From Paraburkholderia nodosa (GTDB taxonomy: Bacteria; Pseudomonadota; Gammaproteobacteria; Burkholderiales; Burkholderiaceae), in assembly GCF_001718195.1 (NCBI RefSeq), contig NZ_MCNV01000002.1, forward strand, positions 434,001-498,000: DNA of 64,000 nucleotides, written 5' to 3'. The notes beneath the pieces were generated by a model, which did not search any database, had not been told where the DNA came from, and was given only the letters and a program-made list of their open reading frames with translations. Shown here in pieces: positions 1 through 8,658 of the stretch. How positions within the stretch are numbered: position 1 is the first letter of the stretch; each line of letters opens with the position of its first letter. The translations under genes were made by a program, and so were the position numbers.

Positions 1-147
1 CTGTGCCGAGAACCTGTTACCGCCCGGCAGGCCGGTTTCGTACTGCACGCCGTTGTCGATACGGCCATACAGTGTGACGCTGCTTTGCGCGTGCGCCATC
101 GTCGTCGCAGCTGCCATCACCGACAATGCAATAATCTTCTTTTTCAT
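1..147 (-). CDS. Gram-negative general porin, N-terminal part only (gene runs off the window)
   Basis: The 49 codons visible start MKKKIIALSVMAAATTMAHA, a classical Sec signal peptide ending at AHA, followed by QSSVTLYGRIDNGVQYET. This is the usual opening of trimeric Burkholderiales porins, whose first beta-strand contains SSVTLYG. The start is supported by AGGA six bases upstream. The protein would insert into the outer membrane as a 16-strand barrel for passive uptake of small solutes. Only the first strand is present, so substrate preference cannot be judged. The upstream side is AT-rich, as often seen before highly expressed porin genes. Confidence 0.9.
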   Translation of the reverse strand, partial: MKKKIIALSVMAAATTMAHAQSSVTLYGRIDNGVQYETGLPGGNRFSAQ

Positions 148-1007
148 TAGCTATCCTATATATATTTTGGCGTCTCCAAACCGCGCAGGTCGCGTGCGCT
201 CTACACGTTCCCTACCAGGCTGCCTCACTGAAATGTTCCGAATCACATTTCGAGGCGATTATAGGGACGCCCCTGCCCCGTGTATCGAACCGGCGGGCTA
301 GGGAAAACTCTGTTACCGATAACAGTTGCGCGACGCGCGGCCCCGGAGTAGGCCCCTGCTTTGTGACCATTCCGTTATGGTCATAAAGCTCGCAACTCCG
401 TTTGCGGTCGTGAGGGAAAATATGCGCAGCGAGGGAAATGTACCGAACAGCCGTGCTACTTCGGCCAAATCGCGCTTGACAGCGCTTTCAAAAGCGACGC
501 TGTGACGTTGTGAAGTTGCAACGGCGACACGAGAGTTTCTTGCCTGTTGCGTCCGCAGCGTTGCAAATCTGCTGATAGCGCTGTCACCAGCAGGCCTGGG
601 CAATAGCGACTATGATCAAGGTATACCCTGCCGGGCAACGAGTCGAGATTCTCCGGTAAGCACATTCAGCGCGGGCGTTGAATCAATCCCGCGGGCTTTC
701 CGGCTTTAGACCATCGCGCCACGCAATTCCCCGCGCCTCGACTCCCGCTGTTCCCCGCCACGTCGCGCGCGACGTCCCGTCCGAACGCAATGCACCAGCA
801 CGCACCAGCGCAACTTTCGCCGGGCGACGGCGCTGCCGTTCCATGCCCGGCTGGCGGAACCCCTGACGCGTCCTTGCGGTGACCATTGCACCGCGCACTG
901 CGCGGGCTGGTTTTGCCCTCTGACTTCCGCGGCCCTGCGTTGAAGAAGGACCGGAAGACTTGCTGCCGGATGTGACCGGCATTTTTGCCACACTGCAAGG
1001 AGGTATC
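148..1007. other. Gene-free stretch between porin and BON gene
   Basis: About 860 bases without a supportable gene. The 150-300 part is AT-rich and should hold the porin promoter and leader. The 660-1000 part is GC-rich and open in several frames on both strands at once, which is what chance gives at this composition. None of these frames has a convincing ribosome site, signal peptide or known motif. Confidence 0.5.
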
Positions 1008-1301
1008 GTGAAAGCCATCATCACTTCCACGCTCGCATTGCTGATTTCCAGCGCCATGGTGCCGGCCGCACAGGCTCAAACCGACTCAGGCGCGAGCAAC
1101 CCGCAACTCGCGCACAACGTCCGGGTCGCTTTTGCGCGTAACGGCGTCAACACTTCTCATATCTTTGTCTTTGCTCGCGGGGGCACCGTCACGCTGCTCG
1201 GATGGGTCGACGCGCACGAACAGGTCGCGCTGGCCGAGCGCAGCGCGGCTTCGGTCGAGGGCGTGCAATCGGTGGACAGTTGGCTTGCGCGTGGACGCTG
1301 A
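1008..1301 (+). CDS. Small periplasmic BON-domain protein
   Basis: A 97-residue protein whose GTG start follows AAGGAGG at ideal spacing. Residues 1-23 are a Sec signal peptide (TLALLISSAMVPAAQAQ). The rest matches a single BON fold: the helix NPQLAHNVRVAFARNGV, then the glycine-rich strand pair GGTVTLLGWVDAHEQVALAE and a closing VEGVQSVDSWL. BON domains bind phospholipid or envelope surfaces, as in OsmY and BON-only proteins of Burkholderiales. It stands alone and faces the ABC permease gene across a hairpin. Stress-related envelope function is likely by family only. Confidence 0.85.
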   Translation: MKAIITSTLALLISSAMVPAAQAQTDSGASNPQLAHNVRVAFARNGVNTSHIFVFARGGTVTLLGWVDAHEQVALAERSAASVEGVQSVDSWLARGR

Positions 1302-1325
1302 GGTCAATGCGATCGAATGCATCGC

Positions 1326-1355
1326 CGCGCGGACGGCGCGCTTCTCGTCCGCGCG
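1326..1355. terminator. Hairpin between convergent genes
   Basis: A perfect 10-bp stem (CGCGCGGACG / CGTCCGCGCG) with a 10-base loop lies between the stops of the BON gene and the convergent permease gene. The plus-strand 3' side runs into GTTCTTTATC, a short T-rich tail, so it may end transcription from the left. There is no long T tract on either side. Confidence 0.5.
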
Positions 1356-1362
1356 CCGTTCT

Positions 1363-2637
1363 TTATCGATCGCGCTGCGCGATGCTGTGTCTGATCCGTT
1401 TGATCCAGCCGCCGCGCCCATAGTCGGTCTGCTGCAGAAACACGGCAATCACGATGATCAGGCCTTTGAGGACTAGCTGCGTATTGCTGTCGATATCGTT
1501 GAGCAACAGGATGTTGCCGAGGAAGCCGAATATGAGGACGCCCGCCACGGTGCCCGATATCCGTCCGACTCCGCCGGCCAGGCTCGTGCCGCCAATCACA
1601 ACGGCCGCAATCGCATCGAGTTCCCAGCCGGTTCCGGCATCGGCCTTCCCCTGGCGGTACTGCGCCGCATAGAGCACACCAACGAGCGCCGAGAGCAGGC
1701 CGGAAATGGCGTAGGCCATCAGCTTGTAGCGGTTGACGTCGAGCCCTGAAACCACGGCGCATTTCTCGTTGCCGCCTATCGCGTACAGATATTTGCCGAA
1801 CACCGTGCGGTTCATCACGAAGCTGAAGACGAGCGCGATCACGAGAAAGAAAAGCGCAGGCACGGGGATCAGATTGAACAGCAGCGCGCGCAGATTCTCG
1901 ATTTCGGCGGTCGCATTCGTTCCGCTATAAATCGAATAGACGGCGGTGTCCTGCCCGGCGATCAGCCGCGCGGCGCCGAGCACGCCGACCATCGCCGCGA
2001 GCGTGACGATGAACGGTTGCATGCGCCCGCGCGTGATGATCCAGCCGTTGATGCTGCCTACCGTGAAGCCCGCAAGCGGCACGATCCAGAGCACGCCGGC
2101 GAGCGGCATGCGGTGCGCCGCGTGCAACGCGATATACAGGCACGCCAGCGCCGCGCACAGCAGCGCAATGCCGCCGCGCAACGCGCGTGTGGCGCCCATA
2201 TGCGCGCGATGCGAACGCAGCGGCCTGCGCCATGCACCGAGCACGATGAACACGATCGAGAACACGGCAATCGCATTGAGCACGAGCGAGGCGTAAGTCG
2301 CCCGGTTCCATCCCTCGGTAGTCAGCAGCATGGCGGTCAGCACGCTGCCGAGGCCCATGATCGCGCCGACGGAAAGATCGATACCCGCGGTGATGATCAC
2401 GAGCGTCATGCCGATCGACATCACCCCGACGTTGGCGACCTCGCGAAACACGTCGGAGATATTGGCGCTGGAAAGAAAGATGTTGCTGCCATCGGTCGAG
2501 TGAGGCGAAGTGAACGCGCCCACCACGAGCAACAGGATCAGCCCCAGGTAGTACTTCAGGTGCGTCATGAGCGTGCTGATTTGACGCCTGCGCGTGGGCG
2601 CGTCCGGCTCGGCGACATGGTCCTGCACATGCAGCAT
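1363..2637 (-). CDS. Sugar ABC transporter permease (RbsC/XylH type)
   Basis: A 424-residue integral membrane protein of the branched BPD-transp-2 permease family that carries ribose, xylose and related sugars. Diagnostic stretches are VGVMSIGMTLVIITAGIDLS near residue 75, GSINGWIITRGRMQPFIVTL in the middle, and DAIAAVVIGGTSLAGGVGRI toward the end. It is longer than RbsC (about 320) because of an extra pair of hydrophobic segments around residues 105-180, giving a XylH-like size. The start at 2637 has GGAG eight bases upstream. It is the last gene of the minus-strand unit regulator - receptor - ATPase - permease, 24 bases behind the ATPase. The substrate is not readable from sequence. Confidence 0.93.
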   Translation of the reverse strand: MLHVQDHVAEPDAPTRRRQISTLMTHLKYYLGLILLLVVGAFTSPHSTDGSNIFLSSANISDVFREVANVGVMSIGMTLVIITAGIDLSVGAIMGLGSVLTAMLLTTEGWNRATYASLVLNAIAVFSIVFIVLGAWRRPLRSHRAHMGATRALRGGIALLCAALACLYIALHAAHRMPLAGVLWIVPLAGFTVGSINGWIITRGRMQPFIVTLAAMVGVLGAARLIAGQDTAVYSIYSGTNATAEIENLRALLFNLIPVPALFFLVIALVFSFVMNRTVFGKYLYAIGGNEKCAVVSGLDVNRYKLMAYAISGLLSALVGVLYAAQYRQGKADAGTGWELDAIAAVVIGGTSLAGGVGRISGTVAGVLIFGFLGNILLLNDIDSNTQLVLKGLIIVIAVFLQQTDYGRGGWIKRIRHSIAQRDR

Positions 2638-2661
2638 GGTCAGTCTCCAGTCAGTATCGAT

Positions 2662-4182
2662 TCAAGGCGAAGCAAGATTGATCAGCAGGTCGCCGGAAAA
2701 ATCGCTGCGCGGTACGATCTGTTTGGCGCGCCCTTCGCACAGCACGAGAATGCGGTCGCACAACAAGGTCAATTCGTCGATTTCCGAACTGGCGATCAGC
2801 ACCGTCACGCCCGAGCGCGCCGCGTCGAGTATCTGGCGGTAGATCTCCGCTTTGGCGGCGACGTCGACGCCGCGCGTCGGTTCGTCGAGCAGCAGGATGC
2901 GCGGCTTCGTCATCAGCCATTTGCCGATAATGAGCTTCTGCTGATTGCCGCCCGACAAGCTACTGGCGCTTTGCGCGAGGCTGCGATGCTTGACCCGCGA
3001 GGCCCGCGCCTGTTCGGCGGCCCAGCCGCACAGCCTGCGCCGCCGGTAGAACGGAAAGCCGGGCACGCGCGGCAACGACGGCAGCACGAAATTCGCTTCG
3101 AGCGACTGGTCGAGCACGAGGCCATCTTTCTTGCGGTCTTCGGTCACGAAGGCAAGACCCGATTCTGCGGCTTCGTTCGGCGACCTGAATGACCGGTTCC
3201 GCCCGGCAATGGCAATGGCGCCCTCCTGCTGGTAGGCCGAAATCCCGTAGATGGCTTCGAGCACTTCGGTCTTGCCCGCGCCGAGCAGACCCGAGAGGCC
3301 GAACACTTCGCCCTCGCGCACCGCGAACGACACGTCGCGCACCATCGCGCGCGCCGGTCCCCACAGCGACAGATTGCGCACTTCCACACTCGTGCTGCGA
3401 GCGTGTGGCGCCTCGTCCGCGCCGCGCTCTGGCGGCGCGAAGTCCTTGCCGATCATCATCGAGACGAGTGCCGTCGAGGACTCCACCTGCGCGACCGGCA
3501 GCGTCGAGATGCGCCGGCCGTCACGCAGCACGGTCACGCGGTCGGCCACGGCGAAGACTTCGCCCAGCCGGTGGCTGATCAGCACGATGCCCATGCCGCG
3601 TTCGCGCAGTTGCCGCGTGAGCGCGAGGAGTGCGGAGGTCTCCGCGTCGGAGAGCGCCGAGGTCGGCTCGTCCATGATCAGCACCCGAGCTTCGGCCACC
3701 AGCGACTTGGCAATTTCCACGAGTTGTTTTTCGCCCACCCGCAGCGCGCCGACCAGCGTATCGGGACTCGCGCGAAAGCCCAGTTGGCTGAGTACGCTGC
3801 GCGCTGCCGCGCGCATGGCGCGCCGGTCGGGAAAGCCCCAGCGCGTGCGCGGTTCCTTGCCAAGGAATATGTTGTCGACGGCGGAAAGCGTATCGACGAG
3901 ATTCAACTCCTGATGAATGACCGCGATCCCCGCATCGATCGCGTCGTTGACGCTCGCGAGGCGCGTGGGCACGCCCCGCACGCGTATCGTGCCGCTGTCG
4001 GGCGTATAGAGCCCGCCCAGCATCTTCATCAGGCTCGACTTGCCCGCGCCGTTCTCACCGACGAGCGCATGCACCTCGCCCGCTACGACATCGAAGTCGA
4101 CGCTCGACAACACGGCGCTGCCGTTGAACGAAATCGACAGGCCAGCCGCCTCGATGAGCGGCGCGGTGGCGGTGGCATTCAT
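2662..4182 (-). CDS. Sugar ABC transporter ATPase with two nucleotide-binding domains
   Basis: A 506-residue cytoplasmic ATPase with two tandem ABC modules, as in RbsA, XylG and MglA. Module 1 has Walker A GENGAGKSSLMK near residue 42 and Walker B VLIMDEPTSAL. Module 2 has the degenerate P-loop GLLGAGKTEVLE, signature LSGGNQQK and Walker B ILLLDEPTRGVD. The weak second P-loop is normal for this family. Its ATG directly abuts the stop of the receptor gene and has no clear Shine-Dalgarno sequence, so translation is probably coupled. It powers import through the adjoining permease. Confidence 0.94.
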   Translation of the reverse strand: MNATATAPLIEAAGLSISFNGSAVLSSVDFDVVAGEVHALVGENGAGKSSLMKMLGGLYTPDSGTIRVRGVPTRLASVNDAIDAGIAVIHQELNLVDTLSAVDNIFLGKEPRTRWGFPDRRAMRAAARSVLSQLGFRASPDTLVGALRVGEKQLVEIAKSLVAEARVLIMDEPTSALSDAETSALLALTRQLRERGMGIVLISHRLGEVFAVADRVTVLRDGRRISTLPVAQVESSTALVSMMIGKDFAPPERGADEAPHARSTSVEVRNLSLWGPARAMVRDVSFAVREGEVFGLSGLLGAGKTEVLEAIYGISAYQQEGAIAIAGRNRSFRSPNEAAESGLAFVTEDRKKDGLVLDQSLEANFVLPSLPRVPGFPFYRRRRLCGWAAEQARASRVKHRSLAQSASSLSGGNQQKLIIGKWLMTKPRILLLDEPTRGVDVAAKAEIYRQILDAARSGVTVLIASSEIDELTLLCDRILVLCEGRAKQIVPRSDFSGDLLINLASP

Positions 4183-5157
4183 TCAGGAGTGGCTAGCAAT
4201 ATACGCCTTGGCGTTGTCCGCAAAGATACCCTGGGTCGGCAACGTCACCTTCTTCGGGATCTTTTCGCCGTGCAGGAGCTTGAGCGCCTGGCGTATGCCT
4301 TCGGCGCCGGGCGTGGGGTACATGAACGTGCCGGCAAGCAGGCCTTGCGAGACCCACGTCGCGCCCTCCTGCGGCAACCCGTCGATGCCCACGAACTTGA
4401 TGCTCTTGTCGCGCCCCGCGTCCTTGGCCGCGAGATAGGCGCCGTAGGCCATCGGATCGTTGTGCCCGTACACCACATCGATTTTCGGATTCACGCGCAA
4501 CACCGTCTTCATGTACTCGTACGCCTTGTCCTGCTTCCAGTCGCAGTCCACGCGTTCGCCCACGAGCTTGATGCCTGACTCCTTGCCGATCACGCTCGCC
4601 GCGCCGTCGTGGCGGTCGTGCGCCGGCTGCGCGCCGAAGCCGCCCCAGACCTCGACGAGATTGCCCTGCGCGTGACCCGGGCCGCCCATCAGCTTGACGA
4701 TGAATGCGCCGGCTTCGCGGCCGATCTGCACGTTGTCGCCGCCGATGAACTGCGTATAGGATTCGCCGTTCACCTCGCGGTCGAGCACGAACACAGGAAT
4801 GCCCGCCTTATAGGCCTTTTCCACCACGCCGGTCAGCCCGGCCGACTCCTTTGGCGAAATGAAGATCGCATCCATTTTCTGGGCAATGAAATTCTCCATG
4901 TCCGCATTCTGCTTGTCGGTGCGGTCGCCGGCGTCGGCAATGATCAGATCGACCTCGGGATGCTTCGCGGCTTCGGCTTTCATGTCCTTGTTGAACTGCA
5001 CTCGCCAGGGCTCGACCGTGGTCACCTGCGAGAAGCCGAAGCGGTATTTCTTCTGCTGCCCGAACGCGGGCGCACTGAGCGTCCCGAGAAGACCCGCTGC
5101 GCCGGCAAGCGGCACGGCGACCAGACCCGCAACCAGAATGCGTCGTTGACTGTCCAT
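4183..5157 (-). CDS. Periplasmic sugar-binding protein (RbsB/YtfQ-like)
   Basis: A 324-residue type I periplasmic binding protein (Peripla_BP_4). The N-terminus MDSQRRILVAGLVAVPLAGA... is an export signal cleaved near AFGQQ. The mature part opens YRFGFSQVTTVEPWRVQFNK and has the hinge and ligand segments DAIFISPKESAGLTGVVEKA and GIPVFVLDREVN, resembling the galactofuranose receptor YtfQ more than ribose receptors. AAGGAG precedes the start. It is the first transport gene after the LacI regulator. It captures a sugar and delivers it to the adjacent transporter; a furanose is only a guess. Confidence 0.92.
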   Translation of the reverse strand: MDSQRRILVAGLVAVPLAGAAGLLGTLSAPAFGQQKKYRFGFSQVTTVEPWRVQFNKDMKAEAAKHPEVDLIIADAGDRTDKQNADMENFIAQKMDAIFISPKESAGLTGVVEKAYKAGIPVFVLDREVNGESYTQFIGGDNVQIGREAGAFIVKLMGGPGHAQGNLVEVWGGFGAQPAHDRHDGAASVIGKESGIKLVGERVDCDWKQDKAYEYMKTVLRVNPKIDVVYGHNDPMAYGAYLAAKDAGRDKSIKFVGIDGLPQEGATWVSQGLLAGTFMYPTPGAEGIRQALKLLHGEKIPKKVTLPTQGIFADNAKAYIASHS

Positions 5158-5222
5158 TGCCCTGTCTCCTTTGTTGTCTGAACCGGGCGGCGCGTGCGGC
5201 CGGCCTCGGGTGCTGCGAAAAA

Positions 5223-5234
5223 TAAAACGTTATA
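5223..5234. promoter_or_regulatory. Degenerate LacI-type operator before the transport genes
   Basis: TAAAACGTTATA lies 66-77 bases before the receptor start and overlaps the regulator stop codon. It shares nine of twelve bases, including the central AAACGTT, with the perfect palindrome upstream of the regulator gene at 6367. Its position would let the LacI-family protein control an internal promoter for the transporter. Confidence 0.4.
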
Positions 5235-6297
5235 GCGGCGGTGCGGCGGAGGCGCGCGCCGCTTCGCCCCATTCGTCATACCGCACCGGGCCCGTGCTGT
5301 CGCGCACGCGCAAGTCGGCACGCATGCGCAAGTGCACGATCTCCGGGCTCTCGCCCAGCAACTGCTTGTGCAGGAGATGCCAGATGCCGCGGGCAATCGC
5401 TTCGGCGGGCTGACGAATCGAACTGATGCCGGGGCGCAGTACCGACATCCACGGCGCGTCGTCGAAGGAAAGCAGCGAGATGTCGTCCGGCAGTTGCAGG
5501 CCCGCATCGCGGATCGCCCGCAGCGCGCCGAGCGTCGCGACGTTCGCGCCTGTGAAGAGCGCAGTGGGGCGTTCGCGCGCGGCGAGCACGCCGAGCGTCG
5601 TCGCGTGGCTTTCGGTATCGCTCATGCCGCACACCACGACGTTGGCGTGCTGCGCCAACCCGGCGCGCTGCATTGCGTCCTGGTAGCCCTGGGCCCGCTC
5701 GCGGCTGTTCACGAGATCGAGCGCATTGACGATGAACGTGATGCGGCGGTGACCGAGCGCGATCAGATGCGCGGTACCGTCCATCGCCGCACGATGACTG
5801 TCGGTCGTGACCGTGTTGGCGGGAAAACTGTTGTCCACGCGATCGGCCATCACGAGCGGCACGTCGCATTCCCGCAGTTCGCTGATTGCGTGCTCGTAGC
5901 CGTGGCACGGAATGATGATCATGCCCGCGACCTGGCGCGAGAGGACGAAGCGGATGCGCTCCGCTTCGCGCTCCGGGTCCTCCTGGGCGTGCGCGAGGAT
6001 GAGCCGGTAACCGGATTCGAGCGCGTGGTCTTCGAGCGCGCAGACGAGTTCGATGAAGAACGAATTGGTCAGGTCGGGCACGACAAAACCAATCGACGTG
6101 GAGCGGCAACTGCGCAGTTCGGCGGCCAGACTATTGCGCCGGTAGCCGAGCTTGCGAGCCGCCTCCCAGACCTGGCGCTGGCGCGCTTCGCTCACGTTTG
6201 CTGCACCCGCGAGCACCTTCGACGCCGTGCCCAGCGAGACTCCCGCCGCATTCGCGACGTCCTTGAGCGTACTGGCACTTTTCTTGCGGTCGTCCAT
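5230..6297 (-). CDS. LacI-family transcriptional regulator
   Basis: A 355-residue repressor. Residues 9-55 form the LacI helix-turn-helix and hinge (TLKDVANAAGVSLGTASKVL, then VWEAARKLGYRRN). The remainder is a periplasmic-binding-protein-like effector domain with GFVVPDLTNSFFIELVCALE and the late segment LLSFDDAPWMSVLRPGISSI. It is transcribed just ahead of the sugar ABC genes on the same strand, 72 bases from the receptor start, so it most likely represses that unit and itself until the sugar binds. Candidate operators are at 6367 (perfect) and 5223 (degenerate). The last residues, after VRYDEWGE, are variable. Confidence 0.93.
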   Translation of the reverse strand: MDDRKKSASTLKDVANAAGVSLGTASKVLAGAANVSEARQRQVWEAARKLGYRRNSLAAELRSCRSTSIGFVVPDLTNSFFIELVCALEDHALESGYRLILAHAQEDPEREAERIRFVLSRQVAGMIIIPCHGYEHAISELRECDVPLVMADRVDNSFPANTVTTDSHRAAMDGTAHLIALGHRRITFIVNALDLVNSRERAQGYQDAMQRAGLAQHANVVVCGMSDTESHATTLGVLAARERPTALFTGANVATLGALRAIRDAGLQLPDDISLLSFDDAPWMSVLRPGISSIRQPAEAIARGIWHLLHKQLLGESPEIVHLRMRADLRVRDSTGPVRYDEWGEAARASAAPPL

Positions 6298-6334
6298 GCT
6301 GGTCTTTCCGCCCGAGGTGATGCGCCGGCGTTAT

Positions 6335-6363
6335 CCGTCCGTTACCCGTCCGTTACCCGTCCG
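6335..6363. repeat. Short tandem repeat upstream of lacI-type gene
   Basis: About 2.6 copies of the 11-mer CCGTCCGTTAC stand head to tail between the regulator start and the palindrome at 6367. No function is evident; slippage here could change promoter spacing. Confidence 0.6.
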
Positions 6364-6366
6364 AAC

Positions 6367-6378
6367 TGAAACGTTTCA
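6367..6378. promoter_or_regulatory. LacI-family operator palindrome
   Basis: TGAAACGTTTCA is a perfect 12-bp palindrome with the central CG typical of LacI/PurR/RbsR operators. It lies 70 bases upstream of the LacI-family start codon, where autoregulation would be expected. Confidence 0.6.
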
Positions 6379-6448
6379 TAGAGTAGGAAATGGATTTTCA
6401 GGCTTCAAGGGAGGGTTTTTCCGGGTCGCCGGGGAGCGCGCGCGAGGA

Positions 6449-6682
6449 CTAGCGGTAATTCACGAAGTTGATGATGTCGTTGAGAAACCACGGAAGAATC
6501 AACTGGGTGTCGGGATCGCTAACGCCCACGGTGAGCCTCGGCGGCTTCGATGTGGGTGAACCGGGCTTCGCGCCATCAGGGGTGTGCAGCATGTAGGTGG
6601 TGGTGTCGGCGGCGGGCGGCGACGGCGAAGCACAACCGGCAACGAGTAAGGCAAGGAACGCTGCGCAGCACAAGCGCTTCAT
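6449..6682 (-). CDS. Small lipoprotein, function unknown
   Basis: A 77-residue protein starting MKRLCCAAFLALLVAGCASP. A short charged N-terminus, a hydrophobic core and the lipobox LVAGC identify a lipoprotein signal, so the mature chain of about 60 residues is lipidated at Cys17. The start at 6682 was chosen over an upstream GTG because GGAGAT stands eight bases before it and the signal then begins correctly. The mature part is Pro/Thr-rich, then DTQLILPWFLNDIINFVNYR at the C-terminus. No family is recognised. It is a single gene downstream of nothing obvious on its strand. Confidence 0.7.
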   Translation of the reverse strand: MKRLCCAAFLALLVAGCASPSPPAADTTTYMLHTPDGAKPGSPTSKPPRLTVGVSDPDTQLILPWFLNDIINFVNYR

Positions 6683-6939
6683 GATAGGCAATCTCCAGCC
6701 ACGTGATCTTGAGAAGCCCAAGCGTACCATCGGCCCCGCCGCTGCCGCGCAAAGCTGTGCATGCGCCGGATATGCCGAATTAATTCGATGCCGTGGCTTT
6801 CGCGCTTATTCGGCGCGAAATTCCACGTCTGAATATCGCCATACAAAGGGGAAAGGAACGAAGCATTGCGGCAATGGAAAGACCACGTTGCGCGAAACGA
6901 ATACGTGCAACGCGGCCGTCCCGAAAATGAGAGGCGTGC

Positions 6940-7512
6940 TTAACGGAAGCCGTAAACGAGAACCTTCTTTCCTTCGAATTGTTCCTGCACACCTTGTTCG
7001 CAGTTCGGTGGACACGTCGTGCCGTCGGCGGTGGGACCGGACGCGGGCGAATACGCCCTGTAGACAACGGATTCGATGAGTGTCCCGTCGTCGGAAACCA
7101 CGATCTGCAGGTCGGTCTCGACGCCGGCCAGCACCGGTCCGCCGCTGCCATAGACCTGTTTCATGATCCCCGTGCAATCGGAGTTCACCGTGTAGGTGCC
7201 GCTCTGGTACGGATTGAAGGCGGTCTGCCCGCCTTTCGGCAAGCCATTGATCATGCCGAAGTCGGTGCGGGAGAATTTACCCGAACCGTCGAACGTCACG
7301 ATGGCGACGTCATCGAGTGTCGAAGGTGAGGCAAACGGGTGCAGCTTGTTGTTGCTATCCAGCAAGCCAAGGATCTCACCATGTCCGTGAAATCCATAAG
7401 CTCCCCTTAGCGTTGCGTTCGAGCAAAGGCGCCCGTCGGCCTGCGCGACGCCACTGAGCGAGAGCAGTGCAAAGGCTGTTGCCGACAAAATGCTTGAATG
7501 CTTGATCTTCAT
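6940..7512 (-). CDS. Secreted protein of unknown function
   Basis: A 190-residue exported protein. MKIKHSSILSATAFALLSLS... ending at AQADG is a clear Sec signal. AAGGAG lies six bases before the ATG at 7512, favouring it over the in-frame starts further up. The mature chain has four cysteines (LCSNATLRG, SDCTGI, TTCPPNCEQG), which suggests two disulfides in the periplasm or outside. Segments such as VAIVTFDGSGKFSRTDFG and SGTYTVNSDCTGIMKQVYG have the strand-turn pattern of a small beta-barrel or lipocalin-like fold seen in many soil-bacterial secreted proteins. Function is unknown. Confidence 0.75.
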   Translation of the reverse strand: MKIKHSSILSATAFALLSLSGVAQADGRLCSNATLRGAYGFHGHGEILGLLDSNNKLHPFASPSTLDDVAIVTFDGSGKFSRTDFGMINGLPKGGQTAFNPYQSGTYTVNSDCTGIMKQVYGSGGPVLAGVETDLQIVVSDDGTLIESVVYRAYSPASGPTADGTTCPPNCEQGVQEQFEGKKVLVYGFR

Positions 7513-7718
7513 GGTCATCTCCTTGTCACCATAGCAGGCGTCTGGCTTCATAACGCGCAGCGGGCCAAAAGCAGCCGTCGAGCGAGGCGCCGGCTCGTGC
7601 CGGTGTGCGCTCCGCTTCCTAAGCCTATGGAACCGCGCACGCTTGCGCCTCCATCATTTGATGGAGAGAGCGAGGCAACAGGAGATTTCGTGTGCAGACA
7701 AACTCGATGGGAACGGCG

Positions 7719-8179
7719 TTACGGCTTCACTGCGTAGTGCACCAGTTCGATTGCGTTCGTTGCGGGTGCGCCTCTTCCGGCCAGACGGCCCTGAAATTCT
7801 TCGCGCACTACCCGCTCGACGCTCGGGGCATACCAGAGCGTCTCCTCCATCGGGCCGCCGCCCGGGCCATACTGCGGCTGCCAGACGCCGCTCATCGTGA
7901 TCTTGATCGCGGAGAAAACGCCCGCCTTCGTCTTGACCGTCTCCACGCCGTCCACTTCGCATTGGGCCCGGCGCTGCACCCTCATGCCCGAAGGGGCGGT
8001 GGCCATGCAGTCCGCTTCATAGCGCGCGCCGGCTCGCAAGTTGTCTCCCACCCTGTAGTGCGGCGCATCCTGAGGCAGCGCGATGGCAGCGGCGTCGAGC
8101 GCGAAACTGGCCGGGGCGCCCGGGCCGCCAGCACGCTCACGACGCCGATCAATGCAGTGCGACAGACCTGCGGCCTCAT
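7719..8179 (-). pseudogene. Secreted protein gene with a one-base frameshift after the signal peptide
   Basis: The start ATG at 8179 overlaps the stop of the EF-hand gene (ATGA) and opens a normal signal peptide, MRPQVCRTALIGVVSVLAA. The frame then turns to arginine-rich nonsense, while one frame over the expected mature start GAPASFALDAAAIALPQDAP continues into GDNLRAGARYEADCMATAPS and ends at 7719. One missing base in the GC run near 8115 explains this. The mature domain contains VKTKAGVFSAIKITMSG and LWYAPSVERVVREE, a pattern common in secreted beta-rich proteins of unknown role. A sequencing error at the GC run would restore an intact gene, so inactivation is not certain. Confidence 0.65.
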
Positions 8180-8574
8180 TGGCCCTGTTTCTGCAGATAT
8201 TGCCGCACGTCGCTCATCGACACCCTGCCTGTATGCGCCGTGTCGATCTGATCGAAATGCTGCGAGATATACCCCAGCCCGCTACTTTGCGCCTGCGCTT
8301 TCGTGATCGAAGCGCCGTTGTTCAATGCAGTATTCGCACCCAGGCGAGCCTCAACCCGCTGTTGCGCCTGCTGCTGCAATTGCGTACCGGTGGAAGGTGT
8401 GAGCGGCGCTGGCCGGCTCGTCGGGAAAAATGGGCCATCCACACCGTGGCCACCCTTCGGCAGTTGAACGGGCGCCACCGCTTGCGTTGCCGCCTGGGCA
8501 ATGCCTGTTGTGACGACAGCAACCGCGCCAAGCATGAACGGCGCAATGCACCACAGCTTTTTGAATGTAGACAT
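8176..8574 (-). CDS. Exported protein with a degenerate EF-hand
   Basis: A 132-residue protein with a Sec signal (MSTFKKLWCIAPFMLGAVAV... to AQAATQ). The C-terminus HFDQIDTAHTGRVSMSDVRQ has the helix-loop-helix spacing of an EF-hand: Asp at loop position 1, Gly at 6, Asp at 12. Positions 3 and 5 are Ala and Thr, so Ca2+ binding may be weak. Short EF-hand proteins of this layout are common in Burkholderia envelopes. Its stop overlaps the next start by ATGA, so it is translationally coupled to the frameshifted secreted-protein gene at 7719-8179. Confidence 0.75.
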   Translation of the reverse strand: MSTFKKLWCIAPFMLGAVAVVTTGIAQAATQAVAPVQLPKGGHGVDGPFFPTSRPAPLTPSTGTQLQQQAQQRVEARLGANTALNNGASITKAQAQSSGLGYISQHFDQIDTAHTGRVSMSDVRQYLQKQGQ

Positions 8575-8658
8575 GATCGCTCGCCTTCAATGTGTGAGGA
8601 GCGGGCCTCAATCGGCTATCGACGATCGACGCTCGAGGAAAGGCCCCGGCCTGTCAGG

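Noticed and set aside
148..1007. Several ORFs of 60-137 codons on both strands
   Set aside because: Mutually overlapping, no ribosome sites, amino acid content typical of GC-rich noise.
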